Source: Maylandia zebra
Lineage: Eukaryota; Chordata; Actinopteri; Cichliformes; Cichlidae
Direction: 5' to 3'
DNA: 64,000 nucleotides
Assembly (NCBI RefSeq): GCF_041146795.1
Contig: NC_135169.1
Location: 11,989,585-12,053,584 of the forward strand
The first letter of the stretch is position 1. Each line of letters begins with the position of its first letter. Shown here one piece after another: positions 34,083-46,249 of this stretch. The translations under genes were made by a program, and so were the position numbers. A model generated the notes under the pieces. That model was not told the origin of the DNA. It was given only the letters and a program-made list of their open reading frames with translations, and ran no database searches.

Positions 34083-37000
34083 TTATGAACCTGAAACTAA
34101 ATCAGAACAAATACAGTGTAAAAACAGAAACAAATATATAATGGTGCTGATGTTGTGAGTCTGCTTTGTGAACTTCTACATTCATATTATGAAAAAAACA
34201 TATTTATTATCCGTTTTTTCCTGATTTTAGATGTACATGTTTGCGAAATTTTAAAGTCCTGTTATTTTATTATTTGGCTAAACAAGCAACAGATTGAATG
34301 TAACTAAAGAAAATGAATGAAAGCCATTCCAACAGGACTCTGAACTTGTTTTACTGGAAGAACAATATGATTTATTTCATTCTTAAACTCATTTGATTGT
34401 CAGTGATCCAATGATGTATTTGTACGTTTGTACCTGAGCCTGTCTCATGATCATCATCCTCGTAGTCAGAGCTCACGTCTGGGTCATCATTTCTCCCTGT
34501 TCAGACAGTATTAGTGCATTTAATTAAGAACAGCTCTCTTTTATCTGTATTTCAAGATTAGGAGTCACAATAACATATTAATAAACCATGATATCCTTAC
34601 ATTTTCTGAACTCAGTCTTCTCATCAATAACTTTAAGTTCAAGTGTAGATGTGACATTTCTATGTTCATCTGCTTTGCCACCTTAAATAATAACATGACA
34701 TAATGTCTGATCAGTCAGTTTATAATCATTATATCTCTTATAGCTCTGTTATAGCTCAGTATTATTATACTGTACCACTTCCAGTGTTTCCAGAGGATGT
34801 GATTATTTCATAAACTGGAAAATCACCTGCAGGGCAGACAACAGAAGAGAAATTACTTTTTCACGATATTTGTTTGTTAACAAACTTAGTGTTAAAAATG
34901 ATGCAAGTAATAGTTTCTAGGACTGACCAGGAAGAAGAGAGGAGTAAACGTTGTTCTCATTCTTGTTGGCTTTTTGTTGTGCAGCAGAGTTTTGATTGGT
35001 GCTCTGAGACTGAGTGAGACTAAAACATGCAATAAACACTGTGTAATTTAATCAGGAATAGTTATAATTTCATGTTATTTTTAAAATGAAAGAAAACTTT
35101 TGCACCAACCTGTTACAACAAAGATCTATAAAAGAAAATTAAAAATTATTGTTGCACTGGTTTGTAATCAGTTTACTTAAATGTGTCACATCAAATCATT
35201 GATGAGAAAAGCTCTCACCCTTTATCTTTCTGCAGCAACACAGCAGCAGCATCACAAGGATAATTCCACTAACAAGTCCGATGATGAATGGAACAATAAA
35301 TGAACCGATTTCAGATCCGAAGCCTAAAGTTTCTGGTAAAATCAAAACACAAAGTCAAACTCGGAAAGAAGTCCAACTAGATCTAATAAAATCCGAAAAG
35401 TTTAGGCCACATCAAGAAAAACAATATGAACCTAAAAACAACTTTAAAAGGGGTTTTTTTATTATTAAAGACCCATTTTAACAGCAAGAAGTTTTATGTT
35501 TAGAAGTCTTGTTATATATAAAGTTACGATCATAGTTTTGAGTTTGAGATGTTTGAGGGGTTTTCTTTTCTTTTCTTATATCTTTGTATTATAGTTCTGT
35601 GCTCCTGTTCTTTGGGTCTTTAGGTTTATTCTATGTTATCATGAGTTTTGTGTTTGAGCTCCATAGTCTTCTGTTTATTTTCTATAGTCCTCGTTATATT
35701 ATTTATATTTCTTGTTCATGGTTACTTTTGCTTTGTTTATACTCAGCATTCCTCATTAGGTTATGCAATCTTCACTTATGATCGTTTGTGTTTCCTTTGT
35801 CTCCGCAGTCAGTCATGTCTCCATGTTTGTTTATCTTCTCTCACTGGGTCAAGTTCACATGTCTTAGTCCTGAACTCAGTATTTTATTTTACTTCCTGTT
35901 TTGTTGCATTGTTCCTCATGCTGTGTTTCATCCTTGTGTGTCTCCAAGTTAGGTTTCTCTTGTTGGAGAGGCTCCTGCCTTGTGTTATAATTTCAGCAAT
36001 GAAGCTACTTTTGTGTTTTATGCCTGGCTTTCCGAATCCTGTGTTTGAGTCCAACCCTGTCTGCCACACAATGAACTGACCTAGTTTAATCTGAAATGTT
36101 TATGTGGAAAATATAATCATCTTTATTATTTTAACCTTATTTATTCTGTGTCGTTATTAAACAGCACATATAAAACTCAGTTTTACCAAAGCAAAGTTAT
36201 CTCATAAACCGCATTAAATACGAGAGCACCATGTATATTAGCAGAGTTGCTGTCGCAGAGCCGTCTATGATTATGTTAAGTCACTACTACACTGGTTTTT
36301 GAGTTTATTAAAACTGCATTTCAATAAACATTTTTTTTCTAATTTGCAGCTTCATCTCCAGTGGTCTTTTTGTCTGTTTTAATTAAGTAGCAACAAGTTT
36401 GAAAAGTTTAGTTTAGTGAATACAATTAAATCTTCAGCTCCAGTTTTTTGTCCCAAAAAATAAATAATTAAATAAAGTGAAGTCATTTAAACACACCTCG
36501 TACAGTGATGTTGACTGCATTGCTGAACTCTCCTGATCCAGACTCACACCAGTACACAGTAACACCCTCCTGTAAGCTGTGGATCTCATAAGAGGATCCA
36601 CTCAGTTTCTGGCAGTCACAGCAGTGTGAAAAAAAGCCTTTTTCACTAAACTTCTTCACTCTCCACTCAGTGAAGTTTCCCTCACAGGTCAGTGAGACAG
36701 AGTCAGAGGTGAAGTGTTGCACTCTGTCAGGACTCACTGTGAGAGACGCTGCTGAATGAACATCTGAAAAACAGGATGTAAGAAGGGTTAAAACAGGGTT
36801 ATAATTCAGGCTCAATCTCCAATCACTGTGTTAAGCCTTCTCCTTATGGTTCGCATTTAGTCCAATGAGTTCTGAAGATTTTCTGAAATTTTCAGAACTT
36901 TGTCTTTTCTCCTCCGTTCTTGTTCATTCTCTTGCATCTCAAAATGCCTCGTCATTTCTTCTCCCTCTGCAGACTGCGGCCCTGTTTTCTCAGCAGAAGA

Positions 37001-40000
37001 ATGTCCTAGCAGCACCATGTGAACCACATAATAACCTTTATAGGTTACTATATAGCATCTGTAATTGGGAAGTGAATGTTTTTAGTAGAGGGCCGATGAA
37101 CTATTCTGGTTATGTAGGAAAAAAAACATTTTATTTGAAATAGCCCAAAAACACACATGAAGCCCCAATGTCCCCATTTTCCACAAGCACATGAATGCAG
37201 GTTACATTTGGGAATCTGTAAAGTTACCTGCACATGTGACCTTTTCTGAGCATATCAGGCAACGGCAAGGGAGAAACACTTTTACACATTTGCACAGACA
37301 GGGAGTTTTTTGAGAGCAAAACTGATCAAACTTGTAAAGTTGAACTTAACATTTTGTGTGTAAATTATTACTTTTTAATTATATATAAATGAATTCAGTT
37401 CAATTCACTTTTATTTATACAGTGCTATTGTAAGGTAGTCCCTACAATAACGCATGCAGAGAAGAGCCCAACAATCATATGACCTATGAGCAAGCACTTT
37501 GGCAAATGTGGGAAGGAAAAACTTCCTTTTAACAGGAAGAAACCTCCAGCAGAACCAGGCTCAGGGAGGGGCGGCCATCTGCTGCGACCGGTTGTGGTGA
37601 GAGAAGAAAGACATACTGTTGAAGAGAGACAGATATGTATGATTCGATGCAGAGAGGTCTATTAACACATGTTGAGTGAGAAAAATGGCTGAAAAGGAAA
37701 TACTCAATGCATCATGGGTGGATGTCATCATGGGAGTCCCCCAGCAGCCTACTGTCTGCTGGGGGTCACCTGGTCCAGCCCTAACTATATGCTTTAGCAT
37801 AAAGGAAAGTTTTAAGGCTGATCTTAAAAGTAGAGATAGTGTCTGTCTCCTGAAAATGTATGCTGTCTTCTGAAGATACTGCCTAAGGGAAGCATGTATA
37901 ATATAAATAGAATTGGTACTAGCACTGAACCCTCTGCATCCTCTTCACACACTAATTTAACTTAGTGTGTGAAGAGAACTCTCCATTTACACGAACAAAT
38001 TGGAATCTATTAGATAAATATGATACAAGCCACTGCAGCGCAGTACCATTAATACCTACAGCATGTTCTAGTCGTTCTAATAGAATATTGGGTCAACAGT
38101 ATCGAACACTGCACTGAGGTCTTGTAGGACAAGCACAGAGATGAGTTCACTGTCAGAGGCCATAAGAAGAGCATTTGTAACCTTCAATAAAGCTGTTTCT
38201 GTGCTGTGATAAGCTTTGAAACCTGACTGAAAATCCAGGGAGCCAGGCATTAAACCACCAACCTTCTTATTAGTAGATTAGTAGATGACCTGACCTACAG
38301 ACATCCTCCACATTTGTAACCCTTACGAGACAAATAAGGGTTACAAATATCCTTGTCTTATAGTCCTATAGTAACATTATATTTGTCTCCTTCCTTTTGT
38401 GTGTGATCTTCACATATATGAACATTGTATTTCATTTTGTCATTCTGACTTGTTGTATTGGACTTTTTCCATATGTACACATGGCATTAATTACATGTGC
38501 TCTTTGCTCTTTCTAATATTTCTCTTGATAACACTTTATGTCTTTCTTTTAATTTCTTTTATGATCTTCAATTTACAGATGCTGTACCAGTTTAAAAACT
38601 CCCTGGGGAGAAATAAAGAAATAGAATAGCACACAGAAAATTCATGTGACTAACAGTTGGATACGTCATGTTTTCTCTTTTACAAATCATGATAATTAAG
38701 GAAAGAAAAGAGCACATGCAGAACAGTTAATTAGAGCCAAATGTTTACAAGATTGACAGTTAATTTAAAAATTCCTCACCTGCAGACCAGACAAACTTTG
38801 GTTGACTGTGATCAGTGTGATACTCTGGGTCTCCTCTTCCAGCTCTGCACACATATCCTGCTGTGTGTGTCTGTCCATGAATGATGTAGGAGTCCTGTGC
38901 AGTCCCACTGCCATCAGGTAGCAGCTCATAACTGGAGGATTTCTCTGATAGATCAGGAACAGCTTTATACCAGTAGAAGCTCCATCCTGCAGACGGATGT
39001 TCAACCTCACAGTTCAGAGTTACTGAGGCTCCAGGACTCAGCCATGATGGAGACACAGTGAGGACAGGACGGGGTTTATCTGTTAGGAAATTCTTGGAGT
39101 GATGATCAAATACATGCCAATCCATAAATACAATGCCTGTACGCTACATTTTTAGCATGTTAGCGCCATAAATTTGAACTATTATCTCATCACATAATTA
39201 ATCAAAAATGACTGGGTGAATGGATTATGATTTTACTTACTGTGTGATACTATCAAATTTAAAGGAACACTCCACTCTGTTAAATGATCTTGTGCAATTT
39301 TGCTTCTGCCTCTACACTTGTAGTGACCATTGTTAGATGGAGAAGCAGAATCTACTCTGATTTCACTTTGGTTTGATGGTTTATGTGAGCTTGTAGTTCT
39401 CCATTCATACTCCCACTCAGTGTCTCCTCCTTGGATCTCACAGCTGAGAGTGATCATTTCTCCACTGTATAATGTGGGCCAGTCGGGTTGCACTGTTACA
39501 ACGGCACTGGCTGGCCCTATTCATTCAAACATTTAAATAAAAAACTATTTAAAGTAACCATCACTATTTTGAGTTTTGCAATCATATGAATACAGATCAT
39601 GAAATTATTTATGATTGCTGAATCCAAACTCACTGGTTTTGTTAATTTGAACTTCTTGGCTTCCCTCTGTGTAGTAAGCTGGGTTTCCTCTTTTTGCTTT
39701 GCAACTGTAGAGTCCTTCCTGTGAGACACTGAGTTGTCCATCAGACGAGGAGAAATTCAGTAGGATATTATCTCTGTACCAGAAGTATATCCATCCAGAT
39801 GATGATGATGATGGGTTCACAGAGCAGGTTAGGGTCACACTGCCCCCTAACGGAAGAGTTGTGTTGTCAGCGCTCAGTGTGGGCTTTGGTTTAGCTGCAG
39901 TTCAGTTTAGAAAAAGAACATAAAAGTAAATGAGACTGAGTGAGATTAATATAAATAAATTGATATTTTCTCTTGTAAATTGTTAAACCATATAATGAGC

Positions 40001-40691
40001 CAGGACGACTGTGGAAACATTTCTGAACTGACAAAGCTCTAAAAAGCTGGCACTAATGAATGTAAATATACACATAAATGAATAAGATTTATTTATTTTA
40101 GTTGATATATGAGTCGATGCACATTAAACTAAACAAGTGTGATTTCAGTGACACCTGAATAATGAGATGTGGATAACAATATTTTCATTATTTCACAAAA
40201 AACCCATGTAGCACATGTTGCTCATGTGTCCACACTTTTTAACCAAAACCTGAAAACTTTATGGATTGATTACTAAATACTGTACACAAATATTAAATAT
40301 TGAATTAACTACGGCATAATACAAATAATACACAATTTTGTAACAAATAATACTACAAATTTTTTACTAATAACACTATAATAATTTTCAACAAATGACT
40401 TCAGATTAAGTTTCTCCAACTTACATGATACAGTCAGTGTGATGATATCACTCCACTCTGAGAAGAAATAGTCCCTTCTGCCCCGGCAGCTGTATCCTCC
40501 ACTGTCAGACTCAGTAGCTCTGATGATTCTGTATTCATTGGATGTTGGAGGTGTGTTTAACTTGGCTGCTCTCCATTCATACGTCCACTGAGCTCCTTCA
40601 CCTCCCTGAATCTCACATCTGACAGTGACTGTCTCACCGCTGTATATCTGAGTCCAGGATGGCTGCAAGACCACAGTGGGCTTACTGGGAA
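34083..40691 (-). CDS. Fc-receptor-like/CD22-like receptor, Ig to cytoplasmic exons
   Basis: Twelve exons in consistent phase: Ig exons 40425-40691, 39634-39894, 39241-39516, 38780-39079 and 36497-36763, transmembrane exon 35219-35332, then 35110-35125 (16 nt), 34928-35019, 34776-34826, 34601-34681, 34434-34496 and the last at 34096 with stop at 34083-34085. Each Ig exon is phase 1 at both ends and has the cysteine pair and a GxYxC motif ([36 protein letters not shown]; the last has VTVYWCESG). The membrane helix is [20 protein letters not shown]. The tail has three tyrosines: [20 protein letters not shown] and SSDYEDDD. None fits a strict ITIM. Fish receptors of this type bind immunoglobulin or other ligands on leukocytes; the ligand here is unknown. 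It probably continues upstream to 54929. Confidence 0.85.
35333..36496. other. Intron of the Fc-receptor-like gene
   Basis: AT-rich intron between the transmembrane exon and the membrane-proximal Ig exon. The + strand carries a Leu/Phe-rich frame (35648-36079) that is not a gene in this context; no domain or splice signals. Confidence 0.6.
37390..38300. repeat. Abundant percomorph interspersed repeat
   Basis: Contains tacagtgctattgtaaggta, aacttccttttaacaggaag and cagaaccaggctcagggagg, phrases I recognise from a very common percomorph repeat. The second half (38040-38260: tatcgaacactgcactgagg, tttctgtgctgtgataagct) is another common fish repeat tail. It lies in the intron between the 38780 and 36763 exons. 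Probably LINE-derived; class uncertain. Confidence 0.65.
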
Positions 40692-41468
40692 CTGTTCACA
40701 GAAAAATATCCAGTTAGAGACAAATAACAGCCTACAATGTCTGCTATTAATAAAATGAGAGTAGAGAGACTGAAAAGAAGGAAAAAAACAGCTGATTCAA
40801 GGATATAAACTGCTTGTCAGATTGAATATGATCAACACACATATATAGACATCACAATATCACATAAACAACTTGTGTTTAAACTTTAAGGGTCTGTTTT
40901 TAGTAATGTGTTGTAATATTTATTTTGCCTAGATATTATGTTTGATCTATAATCTGCATATTAGTGGCTTCATAGTGTCATGGTTAACGCTGTCATTCAC
41001 AGGGTTAGTACACTCCATTCAAGTTAATACTCTCCTAGTAAGGTTTGGGTGGCTGTGGCTCTACCTACTAACTGGAAGGTTGGTAGTTCAATCCTTGGCT
41101 GCTTCAGTATGCATGTGTAGCAGGTTGGAAAAGGCTACATGTTTATTTTTGTAAGAAAACCAAATACCCCCTTATTTTTTGTTTATTATTGTGACTTATT
41201 TTGACATTGTTATGTGTTGCCAGGCCAAAGTTATATTTCATTATGCCAGTAGATATCTATACAATTGCTAATATATATTGTAATATATCTATATCACTAA
41301 AGCACTTCTGGATGGAGGCAAACTGCATTTCGTTGCCCTGTACCTGTGCATGTGCAATGACAATAAAGTTGAATTCTAATTCTATTCTATTCTATTCTAG
41401 ATGGTGCTCTTGCACTGCTGTGGAACTACCAGAGAGACTCTAGCTATAAGCTCTGCGCATGTGCAGCT
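40692..41468. other. Intron, with tRNA-like repeat scrap
   Basis: No exon seen. At 41043-41110 the + strand has ctggaaggttggtagttcaa, related to the tRNA-like head of the repeat at 46250-46590. A TCTAT/TTCTA microsatellite occurs at about 41378-41400. Confidence 0.5.
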
Positions 41469-42192
41469 CAGAAATAAATGAGCTCCGGCCTGACCAAGAC
41501 GCTAACTTCCGTGCTCGCTATTAATCCACAGGTACTGACAAACAAACTTTTATGTTACTGAACTGGTTCTAAATGTCATGTAAGTTGAGTAACAACTATT
41601 TGGCCATATTTTGGGATGATTGTGATGATGTTGTTTTGTGGTATTTTGTTGTAATGAGTATTAGTGTAGCATCAGCATAATGCTATTACGTTACATATCA
41701 CTATAAGTACATGCTATGACAGTGGCATTCTGCGACTTCAGAAAATGTGTTGTAGTGTTTGTTTTAGTATTAGCCAAGCAGTACTGAGTACATGTGTTAA
41801 GGGGAAAGCTTTTCGTTGGTGAAACAACATTTGCAGTCGTGTGCCGCCATATTGTGTTGCGTTCGGGGGACGCCATGTTCAAAAGTAATAGCGTATATGG
41901 CGCGAATGTGGGGAAAGGTTGTGTGCAGGTGAGATGGGTTATTTTGGTATGTTGTTATGCTTTAGATGTGTGTTTTGTTTAAGTTGTGTGTATGTAAAGT
42001 TATTTTGAATTAGTTTGTATTTATTTTGATTTTGAGAGAATGCTTTTTGTAACTTTATTTTTGTTTATGAAATCTGTTTTATGGGAAGAATGCATGGTCT
42101 GGTGTGATTTGTATTTTGTATATGTTGCAGAAATAAATGAGCACTGGCCTGAGCAAGACGCTAACTTCGGTGTCCTCTCTACTAATCCACAG
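41469..42192 (+). repeat. Direct-repeat unit 2 (LTR-like)
   Basis: A 63-65 bp block at 41469-41531 (cagaaataaatgagctccgg, ending taatccacag) recurs at 42128-42192 (cagaaataaatgagcactgg, ending taatccacag), about 10 mismatches apart. Each begins with AATAAA. The first copy is followed by GTACTGAC, the second by TTTGTTCATACTTGG. The 600-bp spacer has no coding domain. Same plan as units 1 and 3. Confidence 0.65.
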
Positions 42193-42289
42193 TTTGTTCA
42201 TACTTGGCAACGCAATGCTCTCTAGCCTGTGTGCCGCTTGCTGCCAGTCCAGATTCCCCTAGGTCTGGTGCCGGTAACACATGCCAAAT

Positions 42290-42500
42290 ATCCTTGTTCC
42301 CTTTAGGTCGATTCACTCGGTATAACACATAAGTATGGGATATCATGTCCTCGCGTGTCCTGGCTGAAGAAACCTTTATTCACGCCTTTAAGGCAGATGA
42401 CTTTAAGATGTGATGACACGCGCATGGCCCCGCCTGCACATATAACCGCTGTCATCACAGTCATCCCTCAGTTCTTACGTTCTTCACCTTGCTGAGAACA
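42290..42500 (+). repeat. DIRS left inverted terminal repeat
   Basis: Inverse of the right repeat; shares tatgggatatca, cacgcctttaaggcagatga and gctgtcatcacagtcatccc. The outermost 40 bases match the internal complementary region instead. Confidence 0.85.
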
Positions 42501-42647
42501 CTTCTGCTGAGTTAGGCTAGCTAGCTGCTGCTAGTTAGCTCCATTGTCTGCCGACTTGAACTTAGCTTAACTGCCCCTGTTGGTGTTAGCCTCCACCGCG
42601 CAGTTGGTGTGTAGGCTGCCCGCGGAGCGCTAATTTCAAGTTTTCCT

Positions 42648-42697
42648 GTGCAGTGTTGGGTGTCCCGTGACTTCTCACGGGACACCCAACACTGCAC
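42648..42697. repeat. Perfect 23-bp hairpin with 4-base loop
   Basis: gtgcagtgttgggtgtcccg begins the left arm (23 bases); cttc is the loop; the right arm is its exact inverse ending at 42697. It lies in the DIRS leader before gag. Confidence 0.95.
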
Positions 42698-43003
42698 TTG
42701 TTACAGTCATTTCGAGCCGGGTCGTAACTTCACACACATGCCCGACCTTTTAACCAAATAGCTATTGCTACGGCTGCTCCGTCTGGACCTGAGGCAAGTG
42801 CACGGGAAGTCTGCCACACCTCCCACACCACAGCTCTTCAGTCGCCCTTTTATAGTTCATGTCCACCACAGGAACCAGTTACATCAGGCCGTTCCTTAGG
42901 TCCACCAATCACAGCCGAGCCCCTGCACAGGTGAATTTGCATACACACATTAAGAAACAAATAACCCACCAACACACGAAAGCGTTTTGCTTTGCGTTTT
43001 GGA

Positions 43004-43834
43004 ATGGACTCCAAACCGAAGCAATCAAAGCAGAAATCTTCTGTTCGCCCCTGTCCTCAGGGATGCGGTTTCTTTGCACGACAGCGACCAGCACGATGCC
43101 TGGGGATCATCCACGCTAGGAGAGCGCTGACGGAGCCCAAAGACTGTGCGTTTTGTCGCCAGCTCCGGCACTCGGCCCTGGAAAGACAGGTGACATTTGT
43201 AGAAAAAGTGCTGGGACGCTCGGCTGTCGCATGGCATGACCCTCACCTTTCCAGGTCTGAAGACGAGGAGTATCCGGTCGATGTCCCTGCAATTACCTGG
43301 GCTGACCACATGGAATATGTTGACGGGTTAGCTGATGACGAGCCGGAACCATGCAGGAGCGCTGACGGGCTTCAGCTTGGGTTGAAGCCCGCCAGAGCTC
43401 CCCAGGAAGATGATGACGTGCTGGACATCGGCCTGGACATCCATGGTTTGCCGGAGGATGAGCAGGAGAGCTCATTGTCGGCCCAATGTGTTGCCGCTGC
43501 TGCGCCAGTCGGCCACAATGATACCTCTCTTTTCTCCCTGTTTCACTGTGCTGCTGAGAAGCTGCAGGTGGACTGGCCCTCTCCTCCGCCAGCTAAGAAG
43601 CCGTTGCGGTTTGCGGCTTTTTTCCTCCCACCGGAGCCCGCAACGGCCAAAAACTGCCTTCCCATGTTCCCAGACTTTGTCTGCGAGCTAACAACATCAT
43701 GGGACAAACCTCTGTCTACCCACGTCACTGTGCCCGGCTATGGACAGTACATGGAACTGGACGGTGCTGAGGGGGCTGGCTTAACTAACCCACCCCCTAT
43801 GGAGCCGTCTCTGGCTGTTTATCTGGCCCCGTAA
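43004..43834 (+). CDS. DIRS gag-like protein, probably truncated
   Basis: 276 codons from ATG at 43004 (an upstream in-frame TTG at 42992 is unlikely to be used). It has an N-terminal Cys-rich patch CPQGCGFFARQRPARC and an acidic middle (residues 80-160), as in fish DIRS first ORFs. The expected basic C-terminal region is missing; the frame ends SLAVYLAP just before the foreign LTR-like insertion. No catalytic domain is expected in gag. Confidence 0.7.
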   Translation: MDSKPKQSKQKSSVRPCPQGCGFFARQRPARCLGIIHARRALTEPKDCAFCRQLRHSALERQVTFVEKVLGRSAVAWHDPHLSRSEDEEYPVDVPAITWADHMEYVDGLADDEPEPCRSADGLQLGLKPARAPQEDDDVLDIGLDIHGLPEDEQESSLSAQCVAAAAPVGHNDTSLFSLFHCAAEKLQVDWPSPPPAKKPLRFAAFFLPPEPATAKNCLPMFPDFVCELTTSWDKPLSTHVTVPGYGQYMELDGAEGAGLTNPPPMEPSLAVYLAP

Positions 43835-45290
43835 CCATGGTGTCGGTGGCCCTGCAACTCTGCCGTCAATGCACTGCAGATTCTCTGTGTAAAAGGTTAA
43901 CATATGTGTTTAAGTTGAAATGTGTGACTGGTAAATCTGGATTACAGTAATAGTTAAAAAGTTAAGAGATAAAAAGACTTATGGGGATGTTAGTTCAGTT
44001 TATGTCTTCACACAAGGAAAAAAGGGAACACCCCAGTTATATTTTGGCCTTTGTTATATCGTTCAGTGTTGATTCAGTATTTTCTAATTACACTTTACAT
44101 CTTCCATGGCATTACTTAAAAAATACCACTAGGTGGCGCATAGCGGCCAGGAGGAGCGTAAACCCCCCTGGGAGGCAAATCTGCAGAATAAATCCTGCAG
44201 TTGAATTGTAAACAAGTTCATGATCTGTGCCTCTTTATTTCAATACACAGGTGGGTTACTAGTCCTCAAAATGACTAATAGGTAACACAGTAGAAGCAAT
44301 ACGACTGTTGTGAACTCGTGAATGAAAGTATACCGTTATAAGTTAAGTACTGTTGAAGTATTGTGTTTTGAATGAGATCGTGATGTGAACGTGATCGGCT
44401 AGGCTAATGGACTGGCTAGCGGGGGAAGTGAGCTTGAAGTACCGTAGCGATGCTAAGGCACGTTGTCAGTTGTGTGTTCTCTATATATCTTGTTGAAGTA
44501 AGACAGGATGCAAAGGCTGTAATTAATGCTTGCACAGCTGCTCATGTGCTGTATATGAATGGTTATTTGCTATTCACGGGCTGTGAGTTACAGTACATTG
44601 TATTTCTTGATGCAGTGATATGTATGTGTAACCGGAACCAAGGCTGAGGCAACCTGGTCACTGCGAGCCAATGTTATCTATATTTATGATGGTTAATGTA
44701 TACTTGCCAAGGTTATTCCTGTACTTTTGACAATGCGCTGACAGCTGTTATGCCACACGTTACACATAATTGCTGGTTCTTATGAGAGGCGATTAATGAT
44801 TTGTTCCCCTGTTGATGAGCAGAATAAATCCTGCAGTTGAATTGTAAACAAGTTCATGATCTGTGCCTCTTTATTTCAATACACAGCTGTGGGATCTAGG
44901 ATCGCACCCCTCCCAGGCACCTGTCACACCAGGCAGCATCTGCTTCGCAGCTAGAGAAGATTTATTGGGCTCAGGCCAGCACTGCTCGCACCATGAGCTC
45001 CGTCAGTGCACTTTCCTAACACTGTCTCCCAAGCACAAACCCCCTGCACACAAAATGCCTCAGGTAACTCCCTGTTCAGGTGTGTTAAATGTTCAGTTGA
45101 CCACATCAAGTGTTCCTGCTGTTTTTTCATTGTTGTGCCCCAGGAAAGGTGCCTCCAAGAACATGTATGAATGTACATGTTCCCATGTTACAATCAATAA
45201 AGAGTGTTGTATTCTCAAACAATCACAAATGCTCAGCCTGCAGGCAGAATGAGCCAGGTCAGGCAGGTGATGCATTCCCCTGCAGACACA
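43835..45290. other. Foreign insertion between DIRS gag and RT
   Basis: DIRS homology is absent across this stretch. It contains an LTR-like start (tgtaaaaggttaac at about 43887), direct-repeat unit 3 (44183-44886), then sequence with an apparent intron (cctcag|gtaactccc near 45060 to ccccag|gaaagg near 45145) and AATAAA near 45199. No protein recognised. Confidence 0.5.
44183..44886 (+). repeat. Direct-repeat unit 3, two identical 68-bp copies
   Basis: gcagaataaatcctgcagtt onward (44183-44250) is repeated without a mismatch at 44819-44886, both ending caatacacag. The first copy is followed by GTGGGTTACT, the second by CTGTGGGATC. AATAAA lies at the start of each. Perfect identity implies a recent event. 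Confidence 0.9.
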
Positions 45291-45360
45291 CTGGGAAGCG
45301 ACAACGCCCCGCCGACGGTGCTGCAGGTCAGCCGGCTGGCTGCTCACTTCCCTCAGTGGC

Positions 45361-46249
45361 GTGCTTGTGCTCCCTCTCCATGGGTGTTGCCAAACGTTGC
45401 CATGGGTACCGGTTGCAGTTCCGGGTCAAGCCGCCTCGTTTTCAGAGAATCGTAAACACAACTGTCGGCATCGAGGCGGCCATGGTACTCAGACAGAAAA
45501 TAAAGGCACTATGCAGAAAAGAGTAATACGAGTGGTCCCCGCTTCGGAGACAGACAAAGGTTGGTACAACCGTTATTTTGTTGTTCAGAAAAAAGTGGGA
45601 GGGCATCATCCCATCCTCGACCTGCGAGTCTTGAACACGTATCTACGAACGTACAAGTTCAAGATGCTAACACTCAGACAACTTTTGAATGCAGTCGGTC
45701 CGGGAGATTGGTTTGCAACAATCAATCTAACAGATGCTTATTTTCATGTGGCTATACACCCGAAACACAGGCCGTTTCTGAGGTTTGCATTAGAGGGTGT
45801 AGCCTACGAATACCTAGTGCTGCCATTCAGGCTGTCACTCACTCCGTGCACCTTTGCGAAATGTGCCGAAGCAGCGCTAGCGCCCCTCAGAGAGAGAGGC
45901 ATCCGCATCTTAGCCTACCTAGACAACTGGGCTCTCGTAGCTTGCTCCAGAGAGCAGGCGGAGACACAGCTGTCACTGGTTCTGTTACACATTCAGACAC
46001 TGGGGTTCTCTGTGAACTTTCAAAAGAGCTCGCTAACAACATATTTCCTCGGTTTGGAAATATGCTCGCTTTCCAGCCGCAAACATTTGTCGGAGCACAG
46101 AGTGGCCGTGTTTCATCGCTGCCTTGCTCAGTTTCAGCTGCGTTTCAGTGTTCATTTTCTGTCTCTAAGACCCACCCATGTTCCGGGCCCCCTGAACCTG
46201 GGGCCGGACCTTCTCTCCAGGGGGGAGTCCTCTGGTGAGAGAATGGAGG
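45361..46249 (+). pseudogene. DIRS reverse transcriptase
   Basis: From about 45525 the frame reads VIRVVPASETDKGWYNRYFV, then GHHPILDLRVLN, FKMLTLRQLL, DWFATINLTDAYFHV (RT motif with catalytic D), FALEGVAYEYLVLPF and AYLDNWALVACSREQAE. The usual YLDDW is YLDNW here, so the second catalytic Asp is replaced by Asn. The N-terminal part (GYRLQFRVKPPRFQRIV) lies in another frame (about 45400-45470), so there is a frameshift before 45520. A stop/SINE insertion ends the frame near 46250. Inactive. Confidence 0.88.

Noticed and set aside
35648-36079. 143-codon plus-strand frame rich in Leu/Phe/Cys
   Set aside because: Lies in an intron of the Fc-receptor-like gene, low complexity, no splice signals or domain.
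42909-43119. Frames near the start of gag using non-ATG starts
   Set aside because: The ATG at 43004 gives the gag-like protein; upstream extension from TTG is unsupported.
43025-43728. Minus-strand frames opposite DIRS gag
   Set aside because: Shadows of the gag frame.
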